From positions 11,568,501 to 11,632,500 of the forward strand of contig BSBM01000608.1 in the NCBI GenBank assembly GCA_027924585.1: a stretch of DNA of 64,000 nt, written 5' to 3'. Source of the stretch: Larix kaempferi. Its lineage: Eukaryota > Streptophyta > Pinopsida > Pinales > Pinaceae. The position numbers were made by a program, and so were the translations under genes. Positions 22,321 to 34,398 of the stretch are shown here, in pieces. The notes under the pieces are model-generated. The model made no database searches and had not been told where the DNA came from. It worked only from the letters and a program-made list of their open reading frames with translations. Positions within the stretch are counted from its first letter, which is position 1. Every line of letters starts with the position of its first letter.

Positions 22321-22466
22321 CCCTCGATCGAGGTTGACGAGATCGATCGAGGTCTATTATAAACCCTCGATCAAGGTATGTTTAAACCCTCGATCGAGGT
22401 ATTTTTAATCCCTCGATCGATGTATTAAAACCTCGATCGAGGGTTTAAAAATACCTCGATCAAGGA
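22321..22466. repeat. Cluster of CCTCGATCGAGG palindromes, second group
   Basis: Six or seven copies of the palindrome found at 21603-21720 recur here (22321, 22341, 22364, 22387, 22410, 22431, 22453), again at about 20-23-bp intervals with AT-rich spacers such as TTTAAA and TATTTTTAAT. About 600 bp of unrelated sequence separates the two groups. Confidence 0.85.
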
Positions 22467-22525
22467 ATTTCTACATGTATTTTTTCCACCTCAATTGCCA
22501 AAAACCGTGAAGCACATTCATGGAT

Positions 22526-24365
22526 TTACCCATTAATCTCATCAAGCTTAACTTCCATTTCAAAAACTTTCTCATCGTTCACCACTGCAAACCTTATTGT
22601 GTTTCTTTCTGGATCCTTAACTGTAAGAAGGGAAACTTTTTGTTCTGCCAACTTTCTTACTTGAGGGAACAATTTTTGTGTTTCTTCCAAAGACCGCTTC
22701 TTCTTTTCTACATATTGTGAAAGGAAATCAAATATGTACTTATACTGAGAGTTACTTCCATATTCCTTTATTTCTGGAAAAGAATATTGTTGTATATTTA
22801 CAGGTGGTTGCTAAATCAAAGTAGTTTTTTCTGGAACAATTAAATCTCGTTCCTCCATACTAATAATTTCCTTTTGTTGTTCCACTTTTGATTTCTTCCT
22901 TGAAACTTCTTCATCGAATTCCATACTATCAACTTCTGAAATAGTTCTCTTATTTGTGATATCATATTTAGCTGGTGTCTGAACCAACATTGCCAAATTG
23001 GTTGTTTGTTCCATATTCACTTCTTTCTTATATTGTTCAAATTTTAATAAATTTGCCATTTATTTTAATCCTTCAACTGTTTGATGATCAAAATCCTTGT
23101 TTCTATTTTGTTGTCTCCTTTGCGATATAATTTGATGAGGATCATAATTAATCATTTCTGCCTCTTGGAAATCCATGATCTTGAATAATTTTTCTACTAT
23201 AGATAGGTATGCCTTAGTCTTAATGATGAATGGACCAAATTTAAGAGGGAATTTCACATTTGATGATTTTTTGAAAACACCAAAATGTTCTTCTTCTGAA
23301 TGCAACCTTTGTCTAATAAATTCTAAGGAAAAAAACCTTGGTGTTAAAAAGGATGGCAATAGATATGGTGCTCCAGTAAAACCATACACGCTAATTATAA
23401 TATGTTATTTATACAAGAACCAGTCACCTGTTTGGCCTTCTAGTGTAGGCTGCAACATTTCTTTCATTTCTTCTAACACTCATGGCAATTCAACATTAAA
23501 AATAATTCTGTAAACTTCTGCCATGGTTGTATTGGTGAACTCAAACATATTGATCTGTTTAAGAAGGTCATGAGAAAAGAGGGTACCAAGGAACTTCAAT
23601 TCAGAAATATTTTAACACAAGAACAAGTTCAGGAGATATGACTGATATCTGAAATGATTCAACTCGTGGAAATTCACCAACTGGACATGAATCGCTTCAG
23701 CTAGGAATTCATAAAAATTAAAACAACACACTAGAATCGACTGTGACTCGAGTGAAATGACTTGCAGAAGGAAACCTAACATAACTTCTGTGATTGACTA
23801 TCACTTTCTAGACCTAAAATTTGACTCAACAAGGAAAAAACTAACTGGGTATATTGCTGAAAGACATCAATACTCAAAGGGAACGATAGGTTTTTATGCG
23901 ATTGACCATCTTTCAAGACTTGTAATAAAAAATTGTCTTTTTCTTCCAAACTGCAATTTCTATAAAACTTTACCAAATTTTCTTCGTTAAATGACTCATG
24001 GATTTCGGGAAATGTTTTAGGTAAACCTAGAACCTCACGGACAGTCTGTGCATTGAATCAACATAGAATTTTGGTTGTATTTACATTAATGATTACCCTT
24101 TCGTCCTACGAATAATTCGTCGCACACCAACCAACAAATTCGGGGAAGTGTAGGGTCTGTTCGACACAAAAATAATACATAAAAGAACCAAAAACATTAA
24201 ATACATCCTTTCCATGCGACTTAAACTCCATTAATTTCTCTTTAGACTGCGAAATACTACACACAGAAAAAAAAGGTCAAAAATATCCCTTTCCCTATCA
24301 ACTACAAGCTCCTCGTTTTCATCTAAACTTTCATTGAATGGAACAAGGTCTTCAATTTTCTCCAT
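22526..24365 (-). pseudogene. Gene-like repeat family, N-terminal to C-terminal copy, decayed
   Basis: A minus-strand protein can be followed from a likely ATG at 24365 to a stop at 22526-22528. The start region (ENEELVVDRERDIFDLFF) and a later FCVEQTLHFPEFVGW piece match the plus-strand copy at 59973-60323 (EEVLEDRDGDVFEMI; FCLEQTLGFPEFVS). Next come VREVLGLPKTFPEIHESF and, from about 23520 to 22526, one frame in register that includes YGFTGAPYLLPSFLTPRFF and PHQIISQRRQQNRNKD. This frame is interrupted by about four stops; there are shifts between 24230 and 23520. The C-terminal quarter is charged and probably helical. The 'DERV...LGLP' layout faintly recalls plant transposon-associated domains (Transposase_32 or plant mobile domain), from memory and with low confidence. 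No exon-intron structure is evident. Confidence 0.65.
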
Positions 24366-24523
24366 CTGGGAAACAAACTTTGAAAAGTGAGGGTTTTGAG
24401 CTACCTGTGAAGTGAGCTTGTTGAGTTCTTTTCTTGTTGACAAAGACAAGTGACGTGTTTCCTGCGACTTCTTTTCCTCTAGGCAATAATCAACAAATGC
24501 ATTTTTTCAAACTTCGAACAAAC

Positions 24524-24532
24524 CTTTATATA
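24524..24532 (-). promoter_or_regulatory. TATA box upstream of the gene-like repeat
   Basis: On the minus strand TATATAAAG follows GAAACCACC and lies about 160 bp upstream of the ATG at 24365. Between them is ACGTCACTTGTC. The related locus at 59973 has GAAACCACT, then TATAAAAG, then the same ACGTCACTTGTC, with about 150 bp to its ATG. The conserved order supports a real ancestral promoter. Confidence 0.6.
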
Positions 24533-24539
24533 ACATATG

Positions 24540-25860
24540 CTTAGGTGGTTTCAGAACTTGCGATTGGTGGTTTAAATTTTACCGCTTTTCATTGAAGACT
24601 CCACCAACGCTTTCCATGTGGTAAGCGGTTTAATTTTCGCTCCTCCTTTCCAAGTTTAACCACCGTGCACTTTCTAGTGCTGAAACCCCTTTCCATTGTC
24701 GATTTGCTTCAAGGTGGGTATGCATCATTATTCTACCACAAGTTTACACGTTTGTAACTTTTGGTGTGATTTGTTCAATTTTTAGCGCCTTTTCCATCTC
24801 CTCCCTTGGTCATTTGAAGCCCCTGCATGCAATCATGAATCCCATGAAGTTGACTTGCAATGAACACCGCCGATCTCGGAGGAATAAAATCCATTGGATC
24901 ACACACATTTCATTGGGTTAACATGCACAAAGTTCAACCCAAGAAGGTGACCCGATATCCACTTTTAATTGGGCTCATAAACTTTTCAAATCCACCTTCG
25001 ATCTTGGATGGGACGATCCAACAATACAGGACAATTTAGCTGGGTTAAGTTGTTTAGAGTTTAATGCTCAGGATGTGATGCGAAAACTTTATGAACTCTA
25101 GATAAGATCATGTTTAAGTCCATCGTTGATGTGGATTGATGAAGATCCAAAGGTTTTGAATTATTTCGCTGTAGAAAGATGATCGAGGGTTAATTAAAAG
25201 GATTGGATGCGAAATATTTGTAAATTTTAGTTGGTCGCTAGTTTGACATCCATTCTGTTGAACAGAGGTTTGGAAATGGTATATTTGGAGAAAAAATTGG
25301 CCAAATTGCCAACTTTGGAGAATGCCAAAATTGGTTAACTCTACAAAATAGTAATTCCTTATTAATTAAAACAAGATTGAAATAATATGAAGATCAATGA
25401 TGAATCAATGCCATTAAAATGATTCAATATTTTTTATGAAAAGGCATGATTTTCCTAAAAAGACACAATGTTTTAAATAATAAATTTCTTTGAAAAGATA
25501 TATAACCATACAAGTCAAATGTACGAAGAGGACTAGAGGTGTCTCTGAAGTTTTGGTAATTGCATATTAGAAGAAAGAAAGAGGCCAGTGAGATATATGA
25601 AGCATTGCAAAAGATCGAGCTTCCATTGAAGAAAAAATGAAGTTAAAAATATTAGAAATTAGAGGGTGGTTGGGTGGTGCTTGGGGCAGGTTGAGGCCTA
25701 CTAAGGGGGTTGTTGCCTACTTCCAGTCGTGGGTGGAGAATTAGGGTGTTGGGGAATCCTTGTCTGTTTAGAAGGTAGAAAACCAGGGGTGTAGGTGAAT
25801 CCTTTCTGTAGTGGCAGAAGAATCTAGGAGATTAAGTTCTCCATCAAGTTGGTGCTTGTA
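24540..25860. other. Unassigned DNA
   Basis: The first 150 bp are upstream sequence of the gene-like repeat, with further ACCAC/GGTGG motifs. The rest shows no gene, LTR or array. Confidence 0.5.
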
Positions 25861-25869
25861 ATTTTTTTT

Positions 25870-26066
25870 TGTATAAGATTAACTTATTAATAAGAAAGCT
25901 TTGCTGGTTTTACCTTTGAGGTTTCCATGATAAATATGTGTGTTCAAATTGTTAATTGTATTATTCATGTTACTTATGATTATTTAACTTGTTCTTAATA
26001 CTAATTGTTTATAAAATATTTGAAAAAGGCAATACTGATTCTCCCCCCCACCTCTCAGTATTGTTG
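25870..26066 (+). repeat. Copia LTR fragment
   Basis: GAAAGCTTTGCTGGTTTTAC and GAGGTTTCCATGATAAAT resemble the U5 part of the copia LTR at 13893-14444 (GAAGCTTTGCTGGGTTTTC; GAGGGTTTCCCAGGATAAAT). Further on, a run of seven C in CTCCCCCCCACC followed by TCAGTATTG is common near the ends of plant copia LTRs. No primer site follows, so it is only a fragment. Confidence 0.4.
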
Positions 26067-26340
26067 GATAAGCCAACACCTGCCGCATACCACCTTGGTC
26101 ATCGACTAGGGTCCTATGTAGTTGATGCTCTAGCGCCTATACTTAATATTTTAAGCACTTGGGCCTATTGGAATAAATTTGTAGGATCCCTAAGGTAATA
26201 TTACTTCCCTTATACTTTTTAGGCCTTCTTTGGACTCCAAACCTCATGAACTATTTACTTGATCTTCTTAGGTACTTGGGACAAAAATAATGCTAACAAT
26301 GGGGTCCCTTTGTGCAAAGATTTTGTACCTTGTCCTAGAT

Positions 26341-26600
26341 CTATTTATATGATGAACACTTTCCAACTTGATCTTTCACATGATCATATATTCCATGCAA
26401 TATGATATCCATTTTCATTGCATTATTATTTCTTAGCTCCTTCATGGCTACAGTTTTTTGTGGTCTTTTTGGAGCGATGTAACCATTTACAACATATTTC
26501 CAAATATCAAAACCTTGTGCATGTAAATGGAGTATCATTCTTATAATCCAATGATCAAAATTTGATCCATAGAATAGTCAAACCCCATCTACAGAGTAGA
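26341..26600 (-). pseudogene. Copia gag N-terminal fragment
   Basis: A minus-strand frame of 65 codons reads LHAQGFDIWKYVVNGYIAP, then NNNAMKMDIILHGI. This is the start of copia Gag (the family has a tryptophan-containing 'W..R...L...GFDVW..V..GY' followed by 'N..A...I...L'). It stands in the right place, just inside a primer-binding site at 26664-26676 and an LTR end. The rest of the element is missing to the left, where an unrelated frame begins. No full product is possible. Confidence 0.6.
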
Positions 26601-26663
26601 GACTTTCATGTTCATCCATGTGCTCTAGATATCTTTGTTCTAGCTATCAGACTTGAAGAAATT

Positions 26664-26676
26664 GACTCTAATACCA
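26664..26676 (-). other. Decayed copia primer-binding site
   Basis: Minus-strand TGGTATTAGAGTC differs from the canonical TGGTATCAGAGCC by a few bases. It lies two bases from an LTR end (…GATTCA) and next to the gag fragment. Confidence 0.6.
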
Positions 26677-26678
26677 AT

Positions 26679-28570
26679 TGAATCTTGGAAAATTATAGTA
26701 ATAGGGGGGGGTGAATTAGTATTTATCACTTTTTAAGACTTTTAAACTCAAGTACAACATGTAACATTAACCATGAAAAATCTCATTCACCATCACATAA
26801 AACCAACACATAACATCATACGCAATGCACAAGAGATTTAACGTGGATCTGAAACTCAGATAAGGGAAAACCACATAATGATTTTCTTATATAAAAATAA
26901 CAATATTTCATTCATAGGAAGCACCCCAACACCAACTGGAAGGAGGAACCAACCCCCTATTTTACAAGATCCAACTTGAAGGAAGCTACAACTCCCTGAT
27001 TTACCTGCACCAACTGGAAGGAGGCTACAACCCCTTGGTTTTCATAATTTCTAACCTATAGATAGGACTCCAGTCCTTAGTAAATTCCAACTCAATAGTT
27101 TTACTAGCACCAACTGGAAGGAAGCCCCAACTCTCTGATATCACAAGAAACAATCTAAAGGAGACTTCAATCTCCTATCCTTGCCCCATCCTGCCACCCT
27201 GATATGAATAAGAAGAATATATTCCACTGCAATTGTATCACTGTATCCATCAAAATATACCTGTATCTATGTCCTTGTACCTATATCACGTTCCCTGGAC
27301 CTATATCTATCATTGTCACAATCATTGTATTGTTGTCACTATCACAATCCCTGTTCGTCACAATGACACAATCATTGTTTGTCACAATGCCACAAAAACT
27401 ATCTTTGTCACAATGTCAACCTGTACATTCCTCAAATCTGTCCTCTAAGAATGCCAACAACTTCTTCCAAGATATACTTCATATGTATAGCAATACCAGA
27501 AAGATGCCCCCAAAGAGTGTAATCAAATACTAGAAATAATCACCAATAGATTTCATCTATTTTCACCTTCAAACCCTTACATCATATACCTCATAGTACA
27601 TTCCGAAAGCTTAGAGGGATCTCATGCCAATAACATTACCATGGAATATTTCAATACAATCACCAATAATATCTATGCCAAGATCATCATATAATGTGCC
27701 AAGATAATTACCAAGATCATCATTAAGTATGTTGATCCAATGTGCGAACATGTTTGTCATTCTGATATCGTATGAGAAAGTTATGCAAGATTTTGTCAAC
27801 CTTCTTCTCTTGAATTTTCATTGTCTCTGTCATTGTCACAAACCCTAACATTAAACAAGTATAGATATTAACATGTAATGAATAAATATATGAAACTTTT
27901 ACCACATATTATTCAACATCTCTACAACATATCCTCTAAGGGTCATTCTTTGGAACGTCAAGGATCAAAATTTATAGTGAAAATGCCAAACCAACTTGTT
28001 TAAAGATGATTTTTGAGTCATTTAAAATCCTTGTCTTCCCAAGTTCATATCTTCGAAAAATATAGCGAACCAAGATCTGAAATTTTAACCATATGTTCTT
28101 CAATATCTATTTTGCATCTCCTCTAAAGGGCACTATCTGAAACATTATGGATCAAAACTTATAAGGAAAATTACAAATTGACATGTTTGAAGGTTATTCA
28201 AAAACCCTAACTTTATGAGGTCATATATTCAGAACTATAGCAAATCAACATCTGAAATACTTACCATAGGCACTCACAAGTCTTGAGATGTCTCCATCCC
28301 ATAAAAAATTCATGGTTTGAAAATCCCAGAAACAAAGATATACTACAAATTCCAAGATGACCTAAAAAAAAAAAAAAAACCAAGTAGAAATCATCGCAAG
28401 ATTTCATCTTCCACAAGAATTTCGGCCTTCTTCACTTCAACTTTCCCTTAAATTTGACCCTCTACTCTTGCATATGATCTCTTCAATTTTGGATGATTAA
28501 GATGAAAATTTTCCTCTCCTATTTATACTACTCTAAGAACATGATTTAGCTTAATATTTTATGGTTACCC
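26679..28570 (-). repeat. 5' LTR region of a truncated copia element, outer boundary uncertain
   Basis: Reading on the minus strand, the LTR ends at 26679 (…CCAAGATTCA). A G-run (GGGGGGGGTGAATTAG on plus) sits at the end, a repeated ACCAACTGGAAGGAGGC block on plus lies at 26930-27150, and a TATA-like TATAAATAGGAGAGG (minus) lies near 28523-28537. The upstream end of the LTR was not located, so the right boundary is a guess. An open frame of 109 codons at 27204-27533 is repeat-like (Cys/Thr/Ser) and not credible. Confidence 0.4.
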
Positions 28571-28589
28571 TTTAAGAGCCTTTAGCTTT

Positions 28590-28745
28590 ATCTTGAGTAA
28601 CTCTTGACCCTTTCTCGTGAACTTGAAAGTGAACAACAAATTGCAAATGTACTGATGATCAAGAGTCAGAGATAAATGAATTAAAAATTCAAATTACCAA
28701 GATGCAACTAGATGTCGAGGGTGAAGAGTTGTTGAGAAGAACTAG
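28590..28745 (+). pseudogene. Left part of a coiled-coil reading frame split by element A
   Basis: Forward frames read RELESEQQIANVLMIKSQ and, after a shift, ELKIQITKMQLDVEGEELL, both heptad-like and typical of a coiled coil. The second frame runs into the ACTAG target site at 28741-28745 and resumes in register at 50395 beyond the 21.6-kb insertion. The start of the gene was not found. See the right part for the family discussion. Confidence 0.6.
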
Positions 28746-29771
28746 TGTTGACGGACAATCCACTCGACCGGAGGCGAGCCGGATCTCCCTAGCTCAATGC
28801 GAGTCTAGAACAAATAAAACAGACTACAAATGTGTTTCCTAGATCTACTTAAGGATCAAGTACTAGATGTATTACCTTTTTGATTTGCTATCCTTTCTCC
28901 TGCTATGTTGCTCCACGTCCCACGGTTGTCAGATCCAAGCTGCAAGACCTGTCAAGACACATAAAAGAGAAACGAGTAAAGAGCATCTATACAATAAGAG
29001 ATCTATGTAAACAGTTAAGCAGGTAAACAACACAACATCACCATACATAAGAGACAATATTGGTGGAAAGCATTTGTATTACTGCAAATAGAGGAGTACA
29101 TGATAGAGATATAGAACTACAACCAATGACTTAACGTAGCAGCCCTTCTCCACACAAGCCAATTGCCAAGCCCTTCTAAGGAAGCATGAGAGTCTCCAAG
29201 AGGTGAGTGAAAGTGTCCAAGAGAGATTTCACCAGCATGTAGATACCATAGTCTTCCTCCCTTTGGTATGGGAGTGAGCCTCGCATATATAGGACTAAGT
29301 GTATGAGGTTATGGATAGGATAGGATGAGAGATGGTAGGAGAGAGATAGGGGATCTTCCCAATAGGTTAGGGGTCGAGTACCAGCTCTCCAAGAGATCAG
29401 GGATAAGCCCCCAAATGGGTAAGCTTCAAGAGAGATCTCGAAGTGGCTATTTTTTGCCATTAACAAAGCTCGTCGCACTCTGATATGGAGCAACTTGCGA
29501 CGTCGCATGTTGCTAGTGTGCAACCTACGATGACCTCTCAAAAGGTTGTACAAACTGAGTACAAATCCTCTCAAATGAATACTTGGTCCAGATGACTTCA
29601 GGGATGTATACACAATGGTCAAGATGACGACATTATCACAACGGTCATGATGAAAACACTTGGTCATAATGACGGTACTTTCAATGGTCATGATGACGAC
29701 ACTAGGTCATGACGATGACATTTGCAACACTTGCGACACTTGCACAAGGGTGACGACATTTTGGTGTAACA
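28746..29771 (-). repeat. 3' LTR of gypsy element A
   Basis: 1026 bp, on plus TGTTGACGG to GGTGTAACA. It contains a TATATA-type box on the minus strand near 29286. Against the right LTR it has a 14-bp extra block at about 29236-29249 and many substitutions. The 171-codon open frame at 29176-29691 lies wholly in the LTR, is not open across its length in the other LTR and is rejected as a gene. Confidence 0.88.
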
Positions 29772-30680
29772 GAATGCCCCCAAAAGCATGAAGATGTTAA
29801 GGATGTACATGTGAAATGATTTTATAGAAATAATGGCAAAAGACTTGTCAGATGAAGGACGCTACTGCAGTACAATTGACTCTGAACTGACAATCTCATA
29901 TGTAGTACAACATGGCTGCCGACCAATACATTGTAGATCCATGGGAGTAATGACTAACTGAACACAATCATGGCTACTAGACAAAATCGTAGATCCATGA
30001 TGAGATGATAACACAGCCATGACCAATACAAAAGTGGGTCCGTGTAATATGACTCAATACAAACTCCATCGCAACCTGGGTAAAACATGACTCCCCAAGG
30101 TCTTCAAGCTAAACCCGCAATGATACGAATCTATCTATGTGATTACAAATGTCTTGACATTGAACATGGTAGAAACCACTTGATTACCGGTCATCGATGT
30201 AAACCGTTAACAAGTGCGAGGTAGATCACCATTAATGGCAATGATTCTTAAGGTATCACAGTACATATCATCGAGCGTGAATAAATGAGTTGACGTCGAA
30301 TGCAAGATGAAATCTTTCAATCAAGAGTCAATGATGTAAACTCATGATGAAAGCGAGCTGACCTACCATTGAGGCATGCAGGACCAAGGTACTTGGTTGG
30401 TTTCTTGATTCAATCCTTGGATGATGAGTTGAAGTCGATAAGGATGAATCCATCGAAGGAGGGCCATGATGAATCCCCCATCAATCGACACAAAACACGA
30501 CAAAAAATGTGTAGAGTGGATTGGATGGTACAATAACATGAAATACTGACTCAGAGTAGACCAACATGATCGAAGGTATACTGACTGTAGATGATAAATG
30601 ATAGACATATTCTTGAACATGGGCATGGCATGACTTGGCAGTATTGACATGACGAGAATGATACCAACCCCTAATGCAAC
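29772..30680 (-). other. 3' non-coding tail of element A
   Basis: The stretch begins at the polypurine tract (minus TTTTGGGGGCATTC, 29772-29785) and runs up to the solo LTR. It has no coding motif. It shares recognisable blocks with the tail of element C (about 63120-63480), for example GATTACCG(G/A)TCA, AATAAATGAGTTG and GGATTC/ATCCCCCATCAA, showing that A and C are related lineages. Confidence 0.6.
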
Positions 30681-32113
30681 TGTTGGAGCCTAGGACGCAG
30701 CTATGGTAAAAGATGCGAATTTTGAGGAAAAAGCACAAGTATGGAAGGAAAGTGCTAATTTTGAACAAGCACCAATTTTTGGGTAGAAGCAGACGGTGCG
30801 CAGTACGGTGCCAGATGGACGAGCTTAACGCAGACTACGGACTAGAACTCGCGGAGCTCATGCGCACATGTCATAGAGGAATGAATGTGGCTGAATAGAA
30901 AGCTCAGCTACCATAATGAATGAAGCGACGGAGTAGAGGGCTCAACTACCCTCATTAAGGCTAAGTACAGAAGTTATGGTTGCTCGGATCAAGGAGGAGC
31001 AACGGACCAGAGCATTGAAGGCAAAGGACAAGGTGCCCATACCCGCAATCTAGGCCGGAAGTCACGGAACCTGCAGGAAGCGGCGACGTGACTGCAAGCG
31101 GCGCCTACAGTACACCTAGCCATGTGCGTGGTTAGGGTTTTTGGGGATTACTGTTGGGAAAGGCCCACAGTTTTGTAAAGGTGTGACCGTCATGGCCACC
31201 TATATATATGTATAATTGTAAAGGGTAGACGTTAGCTAGTTAGTAAGCTAGCTAGTCAGTGGTTTCCAGTCAGTCAGCTAGTAAGCTAGCCATTCAGTCT
31301 TCTATTGTGTAGTAGAAGAAAGAGTTAGAGTCGGGATAGCCGTGGAGTTAATCCCTGAGTTGCAGACAGTCTGAGTCGACGTCTGAACTATTGTAATATC
31401 TGTAGAGGAAGAGACTAGATCGAGAGAAGGGCTCCCAGCTGTGTGCGTGGAGTTTCCGGGAAAGATCTAAGGCTGCAGCTGTGTGCGCAGCATTATTGTA
31501 TAAGTTTCCTTTGAGTTAATATATGAAACACTCCCGTGGACGTGGTTTCCCGTGGAGGTGAATTCTTTACGTCTCCTTGTTATGGTAATATTCGCATGAA
31601 TGCATGTCTGAGTTATCTGCATTTATATGAATGTTGTATGATCTTTATGAATATGTTGAGTACGTTCTCGAAGCTTTCGTGATAGCTATACTCGTTAAGT
31701 ATCAGAAGGAATCGGTAGAACGATGTTTCCGCAGCGACCGAGGATTGCATTACTGCGCTGGGCGCGTGGAAAGAAGAGATACGTAGAGCACTGACGTAGG
31801 GGGGAAAGTCGCCCCATGCGCTGGAACAGAGACGCCGGGCTGCTAGGCTATTAAGTGAGAATTCCATGCAGTTGCGAAGGAGGGCTTGCGGAAGAGACCA
31901 GCAGTCTGCTTTGAGGAGTCGCAAGAGAAGAAAGAGAGCAGTCTCCGCGTCGCCTAGGTTAAGGAAATCTGATTCCTTAGCCCCCCCATAGCCACTTTGG
32001 GTGAGACTTCAAGCTGCTGCGCAGCTCATTGCCGAGAGGGCCAGTGCGCCAAGGGGTTTTGTTGCTGTGCTTCATTAAAACCCGGGTCTGCCCCAAAAAC
32101 AGCCAACAGCAAC
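30676..32113 (+). mobile_element. Solo LTR, 1428 bp, with target duplication
   Basis: The insert is 30681-32108 and is bounded by the direct repeat GCAAC at 30676-30680 and 32109-32113. Its ends are a perfect 6-bp inverted repeat, TGTTGG...CCAACA. It is richer in GC than its surroundings and contains a TATATATATGTATAA promoter-like region near 31201-31215 and LTR-like text (CCGTGGACGTGG, TAATATATGAAACACTCC) downstream. There is no primer site, polypurine tract or protein motif, so it is an LTR left after recombination between two LTRs. The family was not identified; orientation is inferred from the promoter-like region. Confidence 0.8.
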
Positions 32114-33099
32114 TGACGGTGGAAGCATTCTTTGGCTGATCCAAAAGAGCTATGCGACTCATGGAATTGACAAGACTCGAGGACAAACAGATTATCCAAG
32201 TACTGAATGAAAATGCAAACGAGTGCCATGTTCAAGAACGACTATATACTGCCACAAAGGTATGTAATACAAACACTTTCCTTTTTCCCCATCATGAATG
32301 ATGAGTGCCTCACTTGTTTTTTAACGAGCTTGATGAGGGTAACCAGATGCTCGGTATAGCTCATCTCATAGATGAGTCCAATCCCCAATGTTTTACGAAC
32401 CTAGGAAAGGAGGGGTTCGTCCCATAATGGGCCCTTCAATGTTTAAAATTTAATGAGTCCAGAGAAGGAAAACTCGGCGTCATTTCATGTTTAGAGAGTC
32501 TGAAAAGAACTAAAGGAGACTCCAAAAGGTCATTTTTCGTAAAGTTAGCCTCATCGCCCGAAAAAGGGTAAAACAACGCGGGAGAGGACTCTTCCAGCCA
32601 TGGTTGGATGGAGTACTCCTTTTTCATAAATAGTGCTTCCTGGTCCGAAAAAGGGGTAAACTATCACCAGAAAGACGATCATTCAAATGCTTTTACAAGC
32701 ATGAAAGCATCAAGTTCGCTTGGCAATCTTTTCCTATTTAGGGAGTCTGAAAAGAGCTTAAAAAGGACTCCATGAACAATTTTGTCATGGTTGATGACTA
32801 AGTATGACAAAGAAAAAAGTAAACTTGGCACACTTCCTTTTACGTAAATAGTCTAGCGAGGCCGGATAAAGTGATAAACCTATACTCGTTAGAAACACCT
32901 TTTTAACTCAAATTTTTAACGAGCACGAGAATGGTATCAAAAGCACTCGGAATCTTTTTCATGTTTGAACTAGAGCACGAAAAATTAAAAACTAAGCTCA
33001 AACCACTTTTCATGTTTCAACCAGAGCACGAAAAAAGGTGAAAAGTAAGCTCAACACCATCTTACTGTTTTTAATGAGCTCGAAGATAGGTTAGAAGAA
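32114..33099 (-). other. Non-coding tail of element A, related to element B
   Basis: No protein motif. Blocks such as TTTTTCGTAAA, GCCCGAAAAAGGG, GAGTCTGAAAAGAGCTTAA and GGACTC recur in the same order in element B at about 40090-40400, so the two elements share this 3' region although their LTRs are unrelated. Confidence 0.6.
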
Positions 33100-34390
33100 T
33101 GTTCAGGATGTCTGCTTCATTTTTTAATGAGCTTGTAACAAAAAATGAACTATGCTCAGGATAATTTTCATGGTTTAATGAGCTCGAAACCTAAGAAAGG
33201 AAAGTATGATAAAAAATGTTCCCAGTGGTGAACTTTTCCCCAACATGGCATCCAGAGGTTGATGTGTGCCAGCATGATTGCTGGAAGTAAGTGACTTAGC
33301 TCCAAAGTGGTGTGGAGAGGCGATCGAGTTGACTTCAACGTAACTTCCAGAGGTTGAATACATGCCCCCAAGCTTCATTTCATCCACCTAAGGCATAGGC
33401 AGGTGAAAAGAAGGTCCAGTTACTAAGTCAATGGGGAGAATTGACTCAAAGGGAAAGGATATGTTTCATTTTTTAATGAGCTTGACACATGAATAGAACT
33501 CTGCTCAAAAGACTTGTTTCATTTTTTAAAGAGCTTGACACAGAAAGAGAACTATGCTCATAGGTTAAGGCCCATTAACGAGTTCCTTCCCAACATGATG
33601 CCCAGAGGTTGGAAAATGCCCCCAGCATGATTGCTAGAGGCTTAACATGGTAGTGTTCCTTCAACATGATTGTTTACGGTACGACATGTAACATGCCCCC
33701 CAAGCTTCATTTCGTCTGAAAATGATGCTTTCTAACCCAACTACCAACCTGGCTACTAATATGAAAATGTTCACCAAGGGGGGGGAAACGAGAATCAAAT
33801 GAAATGAAGGTTCAAATTCTAACTCTAGTGAGAGACTCGAACTGATGGGAGGGAGATCTATTTCATTTTTACACAAGCTTGAAATAGACAATAACTATGC
33901 TTGAGGGGGCCCATCTTATTTTTTAACGAGCTTAAAATGGAATAAAACTATGCTCGAGGGGGCCCATATAATTTTCTAACGAGCTTGAAATGGAATAAAC
34001 TGTGCTCGAGGGGGCCCATCTTATTTTTTAATGAGCTTGAAATGGAATAAAATTGTGATCGAGTGGATGGTTTCATTTTTATGCAAGCTTGAAACCAAAG
34101 GTAAAATATGCTTAGAGGGGTCTATTTCATTTTTTAATGAGCTTGAAATAGAATAAAACTATGCTTCAAGGGATGGTTGGTTTCATTTTTTTAACGAGAT
34201 TGAAACATAACATAAACCGTGCTCGTAGGAATCTATTTCATTTTTTAATGAGCTTGACATAGAATGGGAACTATGCTCATATGGATCAGTTTCATTTTTA
34301 TGTAAGCTTGAAACCAAAGGTTAGCCATGCTTAAGGGTCGGTTTCATTTTTTAACGAGATTGAAACAGGAAAATAAACTATGCTCGTACC
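33100..34390 (-). repeat. Degenerate tandem array, about 60-65-bp unit
   Basis: Fifteen or more copies of a unit built on TTTCATTTTTTAA(T/C)GAGCTTG, then GAAATGGAATAAACT or similar, then ATGCTCGAGGGG. Between about 33880 and 34390 it is nearly continuous; before that copies are interrupted by related sequence with CATGCCCCCAAGCTTCATTT. The array lies between the protease frame and the 3' LTR, so it is an untranslated tail. Confidence 0.8.
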
Positions 34391-34398
34391 CCCCATCC

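Noticed and set aside
21603-22466. Palindrome clusters as a CRISPR array
   Set aside because: The repeat is only 12-14 bp and decayed, spacers are AT-rich and of uneven length, and the genome is a plant genome.
29176-29691. 171-codon minus-strand open frame
   Set aside because: Lies inside the LTR of element A and is broken in the partner LTR (49800-50305).
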